Shown here piece by piece: positions 41,462-51,072 of a stretch of 64,000 bases of DNA. The notes beneath the pieces were generated by a model. It was given only the letters and a program-made list of their open reading frames with translations. It had not been told where the DNA came from and did no database searches. Within the stretch, counting starts at the first letter, position 1. Every line of letters starts with the position of its first letter. The stretch covers positions 155,196 through 219,195 of the forward strand of contig NZ_DKIH01000009.1 of NCBI RefSeq assembly GCF_002454115.1, in the 5' to 3' direction. A program made the position numbers and the translations under genes. This DNA is from Sphingopyxis sp. UBA6723 (GTDB lineage Bacteria; Pseudomonadota; Alphaproteobacteria; Sphingomonadales; Sphingomonadaceae).

Positions 41462-43357
41462 CTATATCCCGAATAATTTCGCCAGCGACTTCTCCAACAT
41501 GAAAAACTGCCAGATCAGCCGCCCATGGTCCCGCCGCCCTGACTGGTGAGCCGCCACGATCCGTTCGATTTCGGCCATGTCGAACCAGCCCGATCGCGCC
41601 AGCGTCGACGACGTCGCCAGCCCCCGCGCCTGCTCGACCAGCGCCCCACGGAACCATTGCGACACCGGCGTCACGAACCCCATCTTTGGTCGATACAGGA
41701 TGTCGTGCGGTAGGTAGCGTTCCATGGCCTGCTTCATGATCGCCTTGCCGGTCGATCCCTTGACGCGCATCGAAGCGGGCAGGCTCGCGGCAAATTCGAT
41801 TAGGCGGTAGTCGAGCAGCGGCTCGCGCGCCTCCAGGCTCACCGCCATGCTCATCCGGTCGGTCTTGGTCAGGATGTCGCCGGGCAGCCAGATCATCAGG
41901 TCGGCATATTGCGCACGGTCGAGCGGCTCGCGCGCCGGGGCTTCGGCCATCGCCTTCCAATAGCGTGCCTCGGCAACATGGTTGCCCAACGCATGATGCG
42001 CCGCGTCATTGAACAGCCGCGACCGTTGCGCCACGCCGGTCACCCCGACCGCCTCGGCATAGCCCTCGGCCCCGCTTTTCGACAGGCTGGCGAGCGTCGC
42101 GCGGGCGCGCAGCGGGCGCGGCGCCCAGTCCATCTGCGGCCAGACCTTCGCCAACGGCCCCAACACCCCGCGGCGCATAAATCCGGGGATCAGCCCGCGC
42201 AGCCGTTCCTCCTGATGCTGGAACACCAGCCGCCGATACCCCGCAAACGCTTCGTCGGCGCCGTCGCCCGACAAGGCCACCGTCACCTCTTCACGCGCCA
42301 GTTCGCACACGCGGTATGTCGGCAGCGCGCTGGCATCGGCGAAAGGTTCGTCGAAATGATCGGCGATCGTGTCGACCAGCCCAAAGTCGCCCGACGAAAC
42401 GGTGCGGGTGCGATGATCGGTCGCGAACCGCTCGGCGATCTGCTGGGCGTAGGCCGTCTCGTCGAGCGCCGCCTGATCGAAGCCGATGGTGCAGGTCTTG
42501 ACCGCCTTGGCGCTCGCCTCGGCCATCAAGGCAACCACCGCGCTGCTATCGACCCCGCCCGACAGAAAGGCGCCGAGCGGCACGTCGGCAACCATCCGGT
42601 CGGTCACTGCGGCGCGCATCAGATGGACCAGATGTTCGGCCGCCTCGCCCTCACTTGCGCGGATGCGTTTCGAAAAATCGGGCGCCCACCAGCGCGTCGG
42701 CGCCGGCACCGGCTTGCCGCGTTCGAGCAACAAGAAGTAGCCCGCGGCGAGCTTCTCGACCCCCGCGACGATGCAATTGTCGTCGGGGACATAACCAAAA
42801 GCGAGAAAATCCTCGATCGCGGTCAGATTGGCTTCCTGCCGCAGCAAGGGATTGCGCAGCAGTCCCTTCAGCTCGGACGCAAACGCCACCGATCCGTCCG
42901 ACAGCCGCGCATAATGCAGCGGCTTGACCCCCAACCGGTCGCGCGCCAGGAACAGGCAGCCGCGCTGATGATCGTGGATCGCAAAGGCGAACATGCCGTT
43001 CAGCCGCGACAGGCAATCCGGCCCCCATTGCCGCCACGCCGCAATGATCACCTCGGTATCGCCGCTGGTGCGGAACCGATGCCCGCGATCCTCCAGTTCG
43101 GTGCGCAACTCGCGGAAATTATAGATTTCGCCATTGTAGGTGAGCGTCACCGCTTCGTCGTCGCTCGCCATCGGCTGCGGGCTGCCTTCGATGTCGATGA
43201 TCGACAGGCGCAAATGGCCCAGCCCGACCCCCGCTGCGGTCCACTCGCCCGCTCCGTCGGGGCCGCGGTGCTGCATCGGCGACAGCATCGCGCGCAGCCG
43301 CGCCGGATCGACGGGCTTAGCCGTCTCGAGATGATAGATGCCCGCGATCCCACACAT
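41462..43357 (-). CDS. XrtA-system asparagine synthase-like amidotransferase
   Basis: Class II glutamine amidotransferase plus asparagine synthase domain, 631 residues. The N-terminal Cys nucleophile is in MCGIAGIYHL, followed by LTYNGEIYNFRELR and DRLGVKPLHYA. The ATP-PPi motif SGGVDSSAVVALM is in the second half. Members found beside exosortase A form their own family and are thought to amidate sugars rather than make free asparagine. Directly downstream of xrtA here (12-base gap). Confidence 0.92.
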   Translation of the reverse strand: MCGIAGIYHLETAKPVDPARLRAMLSPMQHRGPDGAGEWTAAGVGLGHLRLSIIDIEGSPQPMASDDEAVTLTYNGEIYNFRELRTELEDRGHRFRTSGDTEVIIAAWRQWGPDCLSRLNGMFAFAIHDHQRGCLFLARDRLGVKPLHYARLSDGSVAFASELKGLLRNPLLRQEANLTAIEDFLAFGYVPDDNCIVAGVEKLAAGYFLLLERGKPVPAPTRWWAPDFSKRIRASEGEAAEHLVHLMRAAVTDRMVADVPLGAFLSGGVDSSAVVALMAEASAKAVKTCTIGFDQAALDETAYAQQIAERFATDHRTRTVSSGDFGLVDTIADHFDEPFADASALPTYRVCELAREEVTVALSGDGADEAFAGYRRLVFQHQEERLRGLIPGFMRRGVLGPLAKVWPQMDWAPRPLRARATLASLSKSGAEGYAEAVGVTGVAQRSRLFNDAAHHALGNHVAEARYWKAMAEAPAREPLDRAQYADLMIWLPGDILTKTDRMSMAVSLEAREPLLDYRLIEFAASLPASMRVKGSTGKAIMKQAMERYLPHDILYRPKMGFVTPVSQWFRGALVEQARGLATSSTLARSGWFDMAEIERIVAAHQSGRRDHGRLIWQFFMLEKSLAKLFGI

Positions 43358-43369
43358 ATGCTGATGGGC

Positions 43370-44848
43370 CTAGCGGGTTTTCAGCGCGCGGTCAGCCATT
43401 GCCTTGGCTCCGCCCGACGCGGAAACGAAATCCTCTATCGCGTCGCGCCCGCCTTGGCGCTCTTCGCTCGACACGATCAGAGACAGCGCGCGCGGGTCTC
43501 CGCCGAGTAGTCGCGTTTTCAGACCTGCGAGCTTCGCGCGGCGCGGATCGCCGGTCACTGCGCCATCGACGACAAACCACGTCGCCGCATCGCGCAGCAC
43601 GGGGCCGGGATGAAACAGGCGTTCGGTTCGCGCGCCCTCGACCGCGGGCAACGCCGCGCTCCACGCCCATTTGCTGTCGGGATCGACCGCCCCCTGCCCG
43701 AACGCGACGACCTCGCGCCCCTCGGCCTGACGTTCATAGCCGCCGATCGCGACGGTCACCCGGCGATCCGCGGCATCGACAAAATGCCGTAGCAGCCGCT
43801 GATCGGCGCCGTCGAAGCGCGGCGTCCACGCCATGCCCTCCGCGCGCGTTTCGCTCCAGCCGCGCGGAGCCTCGACCGTCATCGTCGCGGGCAGCGGCGC
43901 ACTGCGCCCGCCGACCAGCCACGCCCAGCCAGCAAAGGCCAACGGGATCGCAATCGCTATGGGCAACACTGCCTTGGCCGACCCGGCAAAGCGCGATGGG
44001 CCATCCAGCCCGCTCACATCGACCGCAACATCGTTCGCGGGCCGGTCGAACCAGCGCCACGCGACCAGCATCACGATCGCAATCACCAGCCCGAAAAAGA
44101 TCCAGCCATAGAAAATATGGTCGATCCCGCCCGCCGCCTCGATGCCCCAGATTTCGGCGGCAACCATCGTGCCATAGGCGCGCAGCGCGTTGGCGAGGAT
44201 CGTTGCAGCCAAGGCGAGCACGATGAAGACGATCCGCCGCGTCCAGCTTTTGAAACACAGATGCGCCGCGAACACCGCATAAGCGAGCATCGCGATCAGG
44301 AAATTGACCCCCGAACACTCCTCGGCGACCTCGAAGAATCCGGCCGGGGTGGTGATGAACACCCCCTCCATCTCGGCAGAAATGCCCGACAGGTGGAGTA
44401 GGATGACGCTGATATGCGCGGTAAAGGTCTGGAGAAGCGGCACCAGTTCCTCGCCGAACGGCACCAGCAGCAGCGCATAGCCCAGCGGGAACAATAGCCC
44501 GCGCACCAGCTTCTCGCCCAGCGCCGCGCCGACCGCGCCTTGCAGCATCAGCACCAGCCCGAGTTGCCGAAACAGCCCGACCCCCGCCGCCTCACCGACC
44601 AGCCACACCAGCCCCGCCCCCGCCATCCAGACGAGCGCGGGCCACCAGAATACGGGGGTCAGCGGGCGCAGCAGGTCGATCCGCTGCGACACCAGCCAGC
44701 CGATCATCGGCACCATCAGCAGGCAATGGGTAAAGGTCGAGCTGTGCCACCAGATGCCCGCCATATCGGCTGCATCGCGCCAGAAGATCACGAGGACCGC
44801 CGCCGTGAGCAGTGCGAGCGCGCCCAGATGGCGTTGCCACAACGTCAT
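43370..44848 (-). CDS. xrtA: Exosortase A (XrtA) fused to an EpsI domain
   Basis: Integral membrane cysteine protease/transpeptidase that sorts PEP-CTERM proteins. The 492 residues have about eight membrane spans in the first 265; catalytic residues are Cys178 (EECSGVNF), Arg223 (NALRAYG) and His244 (GGIDHIFYGW). From about residue 290 there is one more span and a soluble EpsI (DUF3485-like) domain. The start overlaps the glycosyltransferase gene (ATGA). In many bacteria EpsI is a separate protein. Confidence 0.93.
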   Translation of the reverse strand: MTLWQRHLGALALLTAAVLVIFWRDAADMAGIWWHSSTFTHCLLMVPMIGWLVSQRIDLLRPLTPVFWWPALVWMAGAGLVWLVGEAAGVGLFRQLGLVLMLQGAVGAALGEKLVRGLLFPLGYALLLVPFGEELVPLLQTFTAHISVILLHLSGISAEMEGVFITTPAGFFEVAEECSGVNFLIAMLAYAVFAAHLCFKSWTRRIVFIVLALAATILANALRAYGTMVAAEIWGIEAAGGIDHIFYGWIFFGLVIAIVMLVAWRWFDRPANDVAVDVSGLDGPSRFAGSAKAVLPIAIAIPLAFAGWAWLVGGRSAPLPATMTVEAPRGWSETRAEGMAWTPRFDGADQRLLRHFVDAADRRVTVAIGGYERQAEGREVVAFGQGAVDPDSKWAWSAALPAVEGARTERLFHPGPVLRDAATWFVVDGAVTGDPRRAKLAGLKTRLLGGDPRALSLIVSSEERQGGRDAIEDFVSASGGAKAMADRALKTR

Positions 44849-46053
44849 GCGGGCAGCCCCAGCAGCTCGCCGAGCGGCGCCAGTCGCGCATCCCAGCCAT
44901 AGCGCGCAATCATCCGCGCGCGCGCTGCCTGTCCCATCGCCGCGGCGGCAGCACGGTCATCGAACAGCGCGCCGACCGCATCGGCCATCGCCGCGGTGCC
45001 GTCGGCCACCAGCAGATGATCGCCGGGGGTCGCATCGATGCCGGTCGCCGCAGCGGCGCTCGCCACCACCGGCCGAGCCATCGCCATCGCCTCGAGCAAT
45101 TTATTCTGCACCCCGCGCGCCAGTAGCAGCGGCGCAACCACCGCATCCGCAGCGGCAAGCCAGGGTCGTACATCCGGCACCTTGCCGGTCACGATCACGC
45201 CCGGCAGCTTCGCGAGCGCACGCACCTCCTCGGTCGGCGCCCGCCCGACGATCGCGAACCGCGCCGCCGGGTGCTGCTGACGGATCAGCGGCAGGATGTC
45301 GGCGGCGAACCAGCGCACTGCGTCGATGTTGGGGCGATAGTCCATCTGACCCGTGAACACCGCCAGCGGCCCCTCACCGCCATCGACCTTGTCGAATGTC
45401 AACGCCGGATCGAACCGGTCGGTGTCGATGCCATTCTCGACCGCACGCACCTTGTCGGATCCCAGCCCACTGCGCGCGCGAAACAGCGCCGCCTCGGCGT
45501 CGCTGACGAGCAGGCTCGCATCGACGCTCCGCGCCACCGCGGCCTCATAGGCACCCAGCACCCGCGCCTCGCGCTGATGCACCCAGTGCAATGGCTGGCG
45601 CTGGTCCTGCTCGGCATAAGTCGCGAATTTGGCCGAATCGACATCGACGAAATCCATCAACACCGGGCCCCCGAAATCGGTCGGCAGATATTGCGCCATC
45701 TGGCCCGAGAAGCCGACGATGTGGGTGATGGGCCCGCCGCGAACCAACGTATCAACATGGCGCGCGAGCGCGGCATTTTTGAACAACCGGTTCGACACCG
45801 GCTCGCCGCGCAGTACCGCTTGCGCCAGTGCCACCGGGCGCGACACATTGCGTACTTCGATCGCCAAACTCTTGCAAAGCGGTGCCATCTTTTCGCGCGC
45901 TATTGCTGCATCCTGTTCATTGTCGGCGAGCGCCGCAACATGCACTGGCGCCAGCTTCGCCAGCGCTTCGAACACATGCCAGCTACGGATCCGGTCGCCG
46001 CGGTCGGGGGGCCACGGCGCGCGATGCACAAGAAACAGGATTTGGGGCATCAT
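44845..46053 (-). CDS. XrtA-associated glycosyltransferase (TIGR03087 family)
   Basis: GT4-type sugar transferase of 402 residues. Seen: LFLVHRAPWPPDRGDRIRS at the N-terminus, which is the hallmark of this exosortase-linked family; VFTGQMDYRPNIDAVRWF; and the donor-site run APLLLARGVQNKLLEAMAMA. It should transfer a nucleotide sugar in exopolysaccharide assembly at the cytoplasmic face. Two ATGs (46053, 46050) are adjacent. A family 2 repeat separates it from the FemAB gene upstream. Confidence 0.9.
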   Translation of the reverse strand: MMPQILFLVHRAPWPPDRGDRIRSWHVFEALAKLAPVHVAALADNEQDAAIAREKMAPLCKSLAIEVRNVSRPVALAQAVLRGEPVSNRLFKNAALARHVDTLVRGGPITHIVGFSGQMAQYLPTDFGGPVLMDFVDVDSAKFATYAEQDQRQPLHWVHQREARVLGAYEAAVARSVDASLLVSDAEAALFRARSGLGSDKVRAVENGIDTDRFDPALTFDKVDGGEGPLAVFTGQMDYRPNIDAVRWFAADILPLIRQQHPAARFAIVGRAPTEEVRALAKLPGVIVTGKVPDVRPWLAAADAVVAPLLLARGVQNKLLEAMAMARPVVASAAAATGIDATPGDHLLVADGTAAMADAVGALFDDRAAAAAMGQAARARMIARYGWDARLAPLGELLGLPA

Positions 46054-46060
46054 CGCTTCC

Positions 46061-46136
46061 CGTCATTGCGAGCAAAGCGAAGCAATCCAGAGCGGTTTAC
46101 GCCACTCTGGATTGCTTCGCTTCGCTCGCAATGACG
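46061..46136. repeat. Palindromic repeat, family 2 (copy b)
   Basis: CGTCATTGCGAGCAAAGCGA on the left is mirrored by TTCGCTTCGCTCGCAATGACG on the right, with CAATCCAGAG/CTCTGGATTG nearer the centre. It lies exactly between the FemAB and glycosyltransferase genes inside the XrtA operon. Confidence 0.88.
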
Positions 46137-46157
46137 ATGTGTCCGAAAGCACCGCGA

Positions 46158-47225
46158 TCACCCCAATCCGCGCGCGATCAGCGGCCCAATCCGGTTCGCC
46201 GCCCACAGCGGCATTTTCTTCCACAGATCGACCTGCAACCGATATTTGGCGCTGTTCGGATTGGTGTCGCGCGGCGTCTCGCCCGGCGCCAGCCAGCGCG
46301 CATAGACCAGCGGCTGCGGCTCGAACCCCCAGTTCTTCTTGTAGCTATACGGCCCGGTCCCAACCTTCGACCGCCCGAAATCGAACCGCGTGCAACCCTT
46401 GGTCCGCGCATGGCGCATCAGCGCGAAATACATCTGCTCGTTGGCGCGCAGCCGCCTTGCATCCGCAATCCCACCGCCCCAATAGGGCATCACCGTGCCG
46501 CGCCAATACAGGCTGACAACGCTCGCGACGGGGCGCCCATCCTGCCGCACGGTCAAAATATCGGCATCGTCGCCGAACGCATCGAGCACCGCATCGAACA
46601 GCGCCTTGGGGAACACCGGCGTCCCGAGATTGCGGACGCTGGTCGCGTAGATATGATAATGGTCGCGCCGCTCCGCCGCATCGCGGCCGGTGGTCACGGT
46701 CAAGCCGCTCTCCAGCACTTTGCGCACCTCGGCGCGCTGCTTGCGCGGGATCGCGAGCAGTTCGGCGTCGTCGTCGCTGGCGAGGTCGCGCGCGAACCCC
46801 GCGTATACTCCGTCTTCGCGGTGCCACCCTTCGCCTTCGGGCTGCGGCCCGCCGCGCAGTTCAACCGAGGGAACGCCCAGCGATTGCGCCATCGCTGCCG
46901 CCCCCTCGGCCAACGTCGCCGCCACCGCGGGATCATCGGCCAGCATACCGCCATCGACAGCAAAACCGCTGCCGACCAGTGCTTGTCCGAACAGCGGCGA
47001 GCGGACATGGTGCAGCGGCAACAGGCCGGTCAGCGCCCCCTCCGCATCGCGCGCAGTCACCAAATGGCATTGATGCCCGGTCGCCCGCGTAATCGCCTCA
47101 CACCAGGCGCGGCTGTGAAAGGGCGTCGCGTCCGGATACGCTGCGACATAGGCGTCCCACGCCGCCGCGTCGGACAGCGGCGCGCCGGAAAAGCCATCCT
47201 TCACCGGACGGATCGGCGCATTCAC
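46158..47225 (-). CDS. XrtA-associated FemAB-family protein
   Basis: Double-GNAT-fold FemAB-like acyl/aminoacyl transferase of 355 residues. Seen: FHSRAWCEAITRATGH, AIPRKQRAEVRKVLESGL, and the C-terminal RFDFGRSKVGTGPYSYKKN characteristic of the exosortase-linked FemAB group. The GTG at 47225 overlaps the deacetylase stop (GTGA); the frame continues to 47291 only as overlap. The acceptor is unknown. Confidence 0.88.
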   Translation of the reverse strand: MNAPIRPVKDGFSGAPLSDAAAWDAYVAAYPDATPFHSRAWCEAITRATGHQCHLVTARDAEGALTGLLPLHHVRSPLFGQALVGSGFAVDGGMLADDPAVAATLAEGAAAMAQSLGVPSVELRGGPQPEGEGWHREDGVYAGFARDLASDDDAELLAIPRKQRAEVRKVLESGLTVTTGRDAAERRDHYHIYATSVRNLGTPVFPKALFDAVLDAFGDDADILTVRQDGRPVASVVSLYWRGTVMPYWGGGIADARRLRANEQMYFALMRHARTKGCTRFDFGRSKVGTGPYSYKKNWGFEPQPLVYARWLAPGETPRDTNPNSAKYRLQVDLWKKMPLWAANRIGPLIARGLG

Positions 47226-48085
47226 GCCGCCGCGCGCCACGGCTGCGCGCGGTCCTGCTGCGCCGGGAGCAGCGCGTCGGCGCGCGTCCATTCAAAATCA
47301 GCGAGCAGTTTCTTCAGCTTGCCAGCCATGGCCGACAAGCCACTGTAATGACGGATCTTCGATTTGATCGGCGCATCGGCGACGCGCGGCTGGCCCGGGT
47401 CGATTTCCCACGGATGGAAATAGAGGATCGCCGGATGCCCCTCGGCGTTCATCCGCGCAATCGCCCAGCGCGTAAAGCCATAAGGCAGCATCCGCATGAA
47501 GCCGCCGCCGCCTGCTGCGAGGGTGCGCCCGGCAAAGCGCGCCGTCGTCACCGGCCATTCGACCATATCGCTGTCGGGCAGCGGCCGCCAAGCATGGCGC
47601 GGGCTTTGCGGCCAACCATAATGGTCGTGGAGCACGGGCGCGACGCTCGACGAATAAGCATAGCCCTGCTCGGCGAGCACCGCATGCGCCCAAGGGGTGC
47701 GCGTATCGACCGAGAAGCTCGGCGCGCGATAGCCGCGCACGGCGACCCCGCCCAGATCCTCAAGGATCGCCTGCGTCTTTTGGAGGTCAGCGGCAAATTC
47801 GTCGGCGGTCATGTTGAACACGCGCTTGTGGTCATAGCCATGGCTCGCCAGCTCATGCCCCGCGGCAACAATGCGCTTGATCAGCGCCGGATAGCGTTCG
47901 GCAACCCAGCCCAGCGTGAAGAACGTCCCCTTGGCGCCGGCATCGGCAAAAATCTGCAAAACCGCGTCGCAATTCGCCTCGACCCGGCACTCAAGCGTCG
48001 GCCAGTCGGCGCGGTCTATCGTGCGCTCAAAGGCGCCGACCTGGAACCAGTCCTCGACATCGACCGACAGGCCGTTCTGCATCAT
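47222..48085 (-). CDS. XrtA-associated polysaccharide deacetylase
   Basis: Carbohydrate esterase 4 fold, 287 residues. Seen: the N-terminal LSVDVEDWFQVGAFER with the catalytic Asp, KGTFFTLGWVAERYP, the zinc-binding SHGYDHKRVF, YRAPSFSVD and the C-terminal ILYFHPWEIDPGQPR typical of the DUF3473-containing exosortase group. It would trim N-acetyl groups from the polymer. ATGs at 48085 and 48082 are both possible. Confidence 0.92.
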   Translation of the reverse strand: MMQNGLSVDVEDWFQVGAFERTIDRADWPTLECRVEANCDAVLQIFADAGAKGTFFTLGWVAERYPALIKRIVAAGHELASHGYDHKRVFNMTADEFAADLQKTQAILEDLGGVAVRGYRAPSFSVDTRTPWAHAVLAEQGYAYSSSVAPVLHDHYGWPQSPRHAWRPLPDSDMVEWPVTTARFAGRTLAAGGGGFMRMLPYGFTRWAIARMNAEGHPAILYFHPWEIDPGQPRVADAPIKSKIRHYSGLSAMAGKLKKLLADFEWTRADALLPAQQDRAQPWRAAA

Positions 48086-48127
48086 TTCTCACCTTCATCG
48101 ACCGGATAGCCGATTTCGCGGCGGCTG

Positions 48128-49339
48128 TCAGGCCGCCCAAGTCCGCGACGTCGCCGGGTTGGGGGCATTCTCTGGATCGCGCTCGACCCATTCGATCAGT
48201 AGGTCGAGCACGCGGCGCAGCGCGGCATCCTGTTCGACCAGCCGAGCCTCCAGCGAAGCGATCTGCGCTTCGAGCGCCGCCAATTGTTCAGGATCGATCG
48301 CCGGGGCCGGTTCGGGAGTCAGCTCCAGCACCTCGGCCTCGGGAGATGTTGAGACAGGCTCCGCAAACGGCGGGCGTCCATCAGCGGCGCGCTGCGGCCA
48401 GTCGAGCGTGGTTTCGTTGGCTGCCGTCGGGGCGGCGAAGGGCGCCGGCGTCGGCGCCACCGCAGCGGCAGCCGCCGCCACGACTTCCTCGACCGGCAAT
48501 GGCGCCAGCGTCGATGCATCGATCCCGCGGTCGGCCTCGATCTCGGCGACGACCGAGCGCACATTTTGCGCCGTGATCCGCGTCATCTGCTCGACCGCGC
48601 CATACAGCAGCAAGCGGCTGACCAGCACGTTCAGCTTGCGCGGCACGCCTTCGCTATAATCGAAAATTTCCTCGAACGCGTCGGGGCTGAAGCTCGGGTT
48701 GCCCGTCCAGCCGACCTTGCCCAGGCGGTGGAGGATATAAGGCTCGACCTCCTCGGGCTCCATCGGATCAAGATGATGCGTCGCGATCACCCGCTGGCGC
48801 AGCTGCTCCAGCGTCGGCGAATGGAACAGGGTCTGGCGAAATTCCGGCTGGCCGAGCAGGAAAATCTGGAGCAGCGAATGGCCACCGAGCTGGAAGTTCG
48901 ACAGCATCCGCAATTCTTCAAGCGCCGAGACGGCAAGATTCTGCCCCTCGTCGACGATCAGCAACGTGCGTTTCCCCGCGCGCGCCTGTTCGCGCAGATA
49001 TTGCTCCATCGACCGCAGCAGTTCGGCCTTGCTTTCGCCTTCCCACTCGATCCCGAACTGTTCGGCGACCAGGCGGAGCAGATCGTCGCCCTCGACCTGC
49101 GTCGACACCAGCTTGACCGCGGTCAGGCGATTGGGGTCGATGGTGTTCATCAGATGGCCGACCAGCGTCGTCTTGCCCGCGCCGACGTCGCCGGTGATGA
49201 CGATAAAGCCCTCACCCTGCGCGAGTCCGTAGCCGAGGTAGGACATCGCCTTGCGGTGGGTGCCGCTTTCGAAATAGAAGTGCGGGTCTGGCGTCAGCTG
49301 GAACGGACGCCCGGTGAAACCATAGAACTGATCGTACAT
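48128..49339 (-). CDS. XrtA-associated ExeA-like AAA ATPase
   Basis: Cytoplasmic ATPase, 403 residues from the ATG at 49339 (MYDQFYGFTGRPFQLTPDP). Walker A GDVGAGKTTL at about residues 50-59, Walker B LLIVDEGQN, and GVPRKLNVLVSRLLLYG in the C-terminal AAA lid. The last 150 residues are Ala/Pro/Glu-rich, ending in a short coiled coil (LEAQIASLEARLVEQDAALR). The family accompanies exosortase A in most genomes; its precise role is unknown. Confidence 0.9.
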   Translation of the reverse strand: MYDQFYGFTGRPFQLTPDPHFYFESGTHRKAMSYLGYGLAQGEGFIVITGDVGAGKTTLVGHLMNTIDPNRLTAVKLVSTQVEGDDLLRLVAEQFGIEWEGESKAELLRSMEQYLREQARAGKRTLLIVDEGQNLAVSALEELRMLSNFQLGGHSLLQIFLLGQPEFRQTLFHSPTLEQLRQRVIATHHLDPMEPEEVEPYILHRLGKVGWTGNPSFSPDAFEEIFDYSEGVPRKLNVLVSRLLLYGAVEQMTRITAQNVRSVVAEIEADRGIDASTLAPLPVEEVVAAAAAAVAPTPAPFAAPTAANETTLDWPQRAADGRPPFAEPVSTSPEAEVLELTPEPAPAIDPEQLAALEAQIASLEARLVEQDAALRRVLDLLIEWVERDPENAPNPATSRTWAA

Positions 49340-49362
49340 CGTCAAAATTCCCGTTTGCCTGG

Positions 49363-51072
49363 TCAGAAGTTGTAACGCAGTCCCACCAAAGCTGAACCAA
49401 TAAGCTGGCTGTTGAAGCCGTCCTGATCAAAGGCGTTGAGGCTCGCCGCCGCGGTCCCGGTCAGCCCGCGCCAGAACCGCCGCGCATAGGCCGCCGACAG
49501 ACCTGCCGACTGCACATCGCTCGCCCCCGGCGCGCCGTTGTCGAAATAGTTGAGATAACCGGTCAGGCTGATGTCCGAATCGACGTCGAGCTGGCGTCCT
49601 GCCGACAGGAAGAGATAATAATTCTCGTCCTTGATCCCGTTCAGGTTCGCGATCGGCGACAGCAGCGGCGCCAGCAACTTGCGCTGGTCATATCCTATGC
49701 CGACGCCATAGCTCCACCCGGCATAGCGCGACCCAATCGTCGCCTGCACGCCGCGGCTGCGATATTGCGCCGAGGTCGCGTTGCCGAGCTGGTTGTTCAG
49801 GCATCCGCCACCCTCCTGCCCAAACACGCACGGATTGATCGTCCCGCCGATTGGGTTGCGCGTCGGGTCGAACTGGGTCGGCAGCGCCGCCAGCCCCCCC
49901 GACAGCCCACGGCCCAGGCTCGACAGCCCGTCATAGACGCCGACCTGGATCGTCGTCGCATGGTCGGCGCGATAGGAAAAGCTGCCGGTGTAGATGGTAT
50001 CGCCGTAACGGCGCCCGACGCGCGCGGTCGCCGACGTGCGGCGGCTCGGCTGCCACATCACCCCGGCGTCCCAGATCAGCCCGTCGGTATCGAACGACAG
50101 CTGGCGCGGGGTCGATTTGTCGGTGACGAAACGGCCGTTCGCATCGCGCACGGGCACGCCATTTACGTCGAGCACCGGATCCCGCTGGCCAATCTCGATG
50201 TCTTCGTAACCCACGCCGCCCAATATCGCGACGGTCGGCCCGATCGGCATCGTCACGTCGGCGCGGGCATATTTGCCCTCGAACCGCTGGTCGAGCTGGC
50301 TTGCGTCCTCGCGCTCATAGCCGCCCGACAGCTGCCAGCCGAACGGCAGGTCGCCCGGCCGCGCGCCGACGCTGGCCCACGCGACATGGTTGGTCGAGCT
50401 GTCGAAAATATCCTGCGGCTGGCTGCCCGGTGCCAGGATCGCGGGCTCATCGACATCGACCTTGGTATAGCCGAAGCGATAGCCAGCCCCGACATCGAGC
50501 CCGCCGATCCGGCGCGCAAAAGTCGGCCCTGCGTACACCGAATAAAGATTGGCGACATTGCTGGCGTTGCCGATGAACAATCCGCTATCGGCGCCCTGCC
50601 CGTCGGCGCGGGTGCGGGTGGCGAGCGCGCCGCCCTCCAGGTTCAATCCGCGCGCGACTTCAATCCGGCCGCGAGCCAGCCCGCTGATCGTATCGGAATC
50701 GCCCAGCCCGCCGTTCCAGCCAAAACGATGCTCATAGCGCAGCGTCGCCGCCAGTTCGGCGCGCGTCGTCACGATCGCAGCATCCACCCCGACCGCAACA
50801 TTGGTATAGGTCAGGACGTCGCCGCCATTCTTCAAATCGGCGGTCAGCACCTGCCCGACCTCCAGATAGGGGCTGACATCGACCTGCCGCTGGTTGCGGC
50901 GGCCTTCGGCGCGCTTCGCCGCGCGGCCCGGTTCGGCCGCCGGGGCGCTCGTCGGCGCATCGCTCGCGCCGGATCCGGGGTCGCCCGAAAATTGCGCGTG
51001 CGCGCCTGTCGCGGTTCCCGCCAGCAGCAGTGCCGCCAGCGCACCAGCGTGGCGCAGGGTGGTGGTGCGCAT
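49363..51072 (-). CDS. XrtA-associated outer membrane beta-barrel protein
   Basis: The 569-residue product has a signal peptide (MRTTTLRHAGALAALLLAG, cleaved near AHAQ), a low-complexity Arg/Ala stretch and then about 16-18 amphipathic strands ending in a C-terminal Phe (GLRYNF). Such barrels occur in nearly every exosortase A locus (TIGR03016-like) and probably serve polymer export or outer membrane assembly. The ATG at 51072 overlaps the kinase stop (ATGA). Confidence 0.88.
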   Translation of the reverse strand: MRTTTLRHAGALAALLLAGTATGAHAQFSGDPGSGASDAPTSAPAAEPGRAAKRAEGRRNQRQVDVSPYLEVGQVLTADLKNGGDVLTYTNVAVGVDAAIVTTRAELAATLRYEHRFGWNGGLGDSDTISGLARGRIEVARGLNLEGGALATRTRADGQGADSGLFIGNASNVANLYSVYAGPTFARRIGGLDVGAGYRFGYTKVDVDEPAILAPGSQPQDIFDSSTNHVAWASVGARPGDLPFGWQLSGGYEREDASQLDQRFEGKYARADVTMPIGPTVAILGGVGYEDIEIGQRDPVLDVNGVPVRDANGRFVTDKSTPRQLSFDTDGLIWDAGVMWQPSRRTSATARVGRRYGDTIYTGSFSYRADHATTIQVGVYDGLSSLGRGLSGGLAALPTQFDPTRNPIGGTINPCVFGQEGGGCLNNQLGNATSAQYRSRGVQATIGSRYAGWSYGVGIGYDQRKLLAPLLSPIANLNGIKDENYYLFLSAGRQLDVDSDISLTGYLNYFDNGAPGASDVQSAGLSAAYARRFWRGLTGTAAASLNAFDQDGFNSQLIGSALVGLRYNF

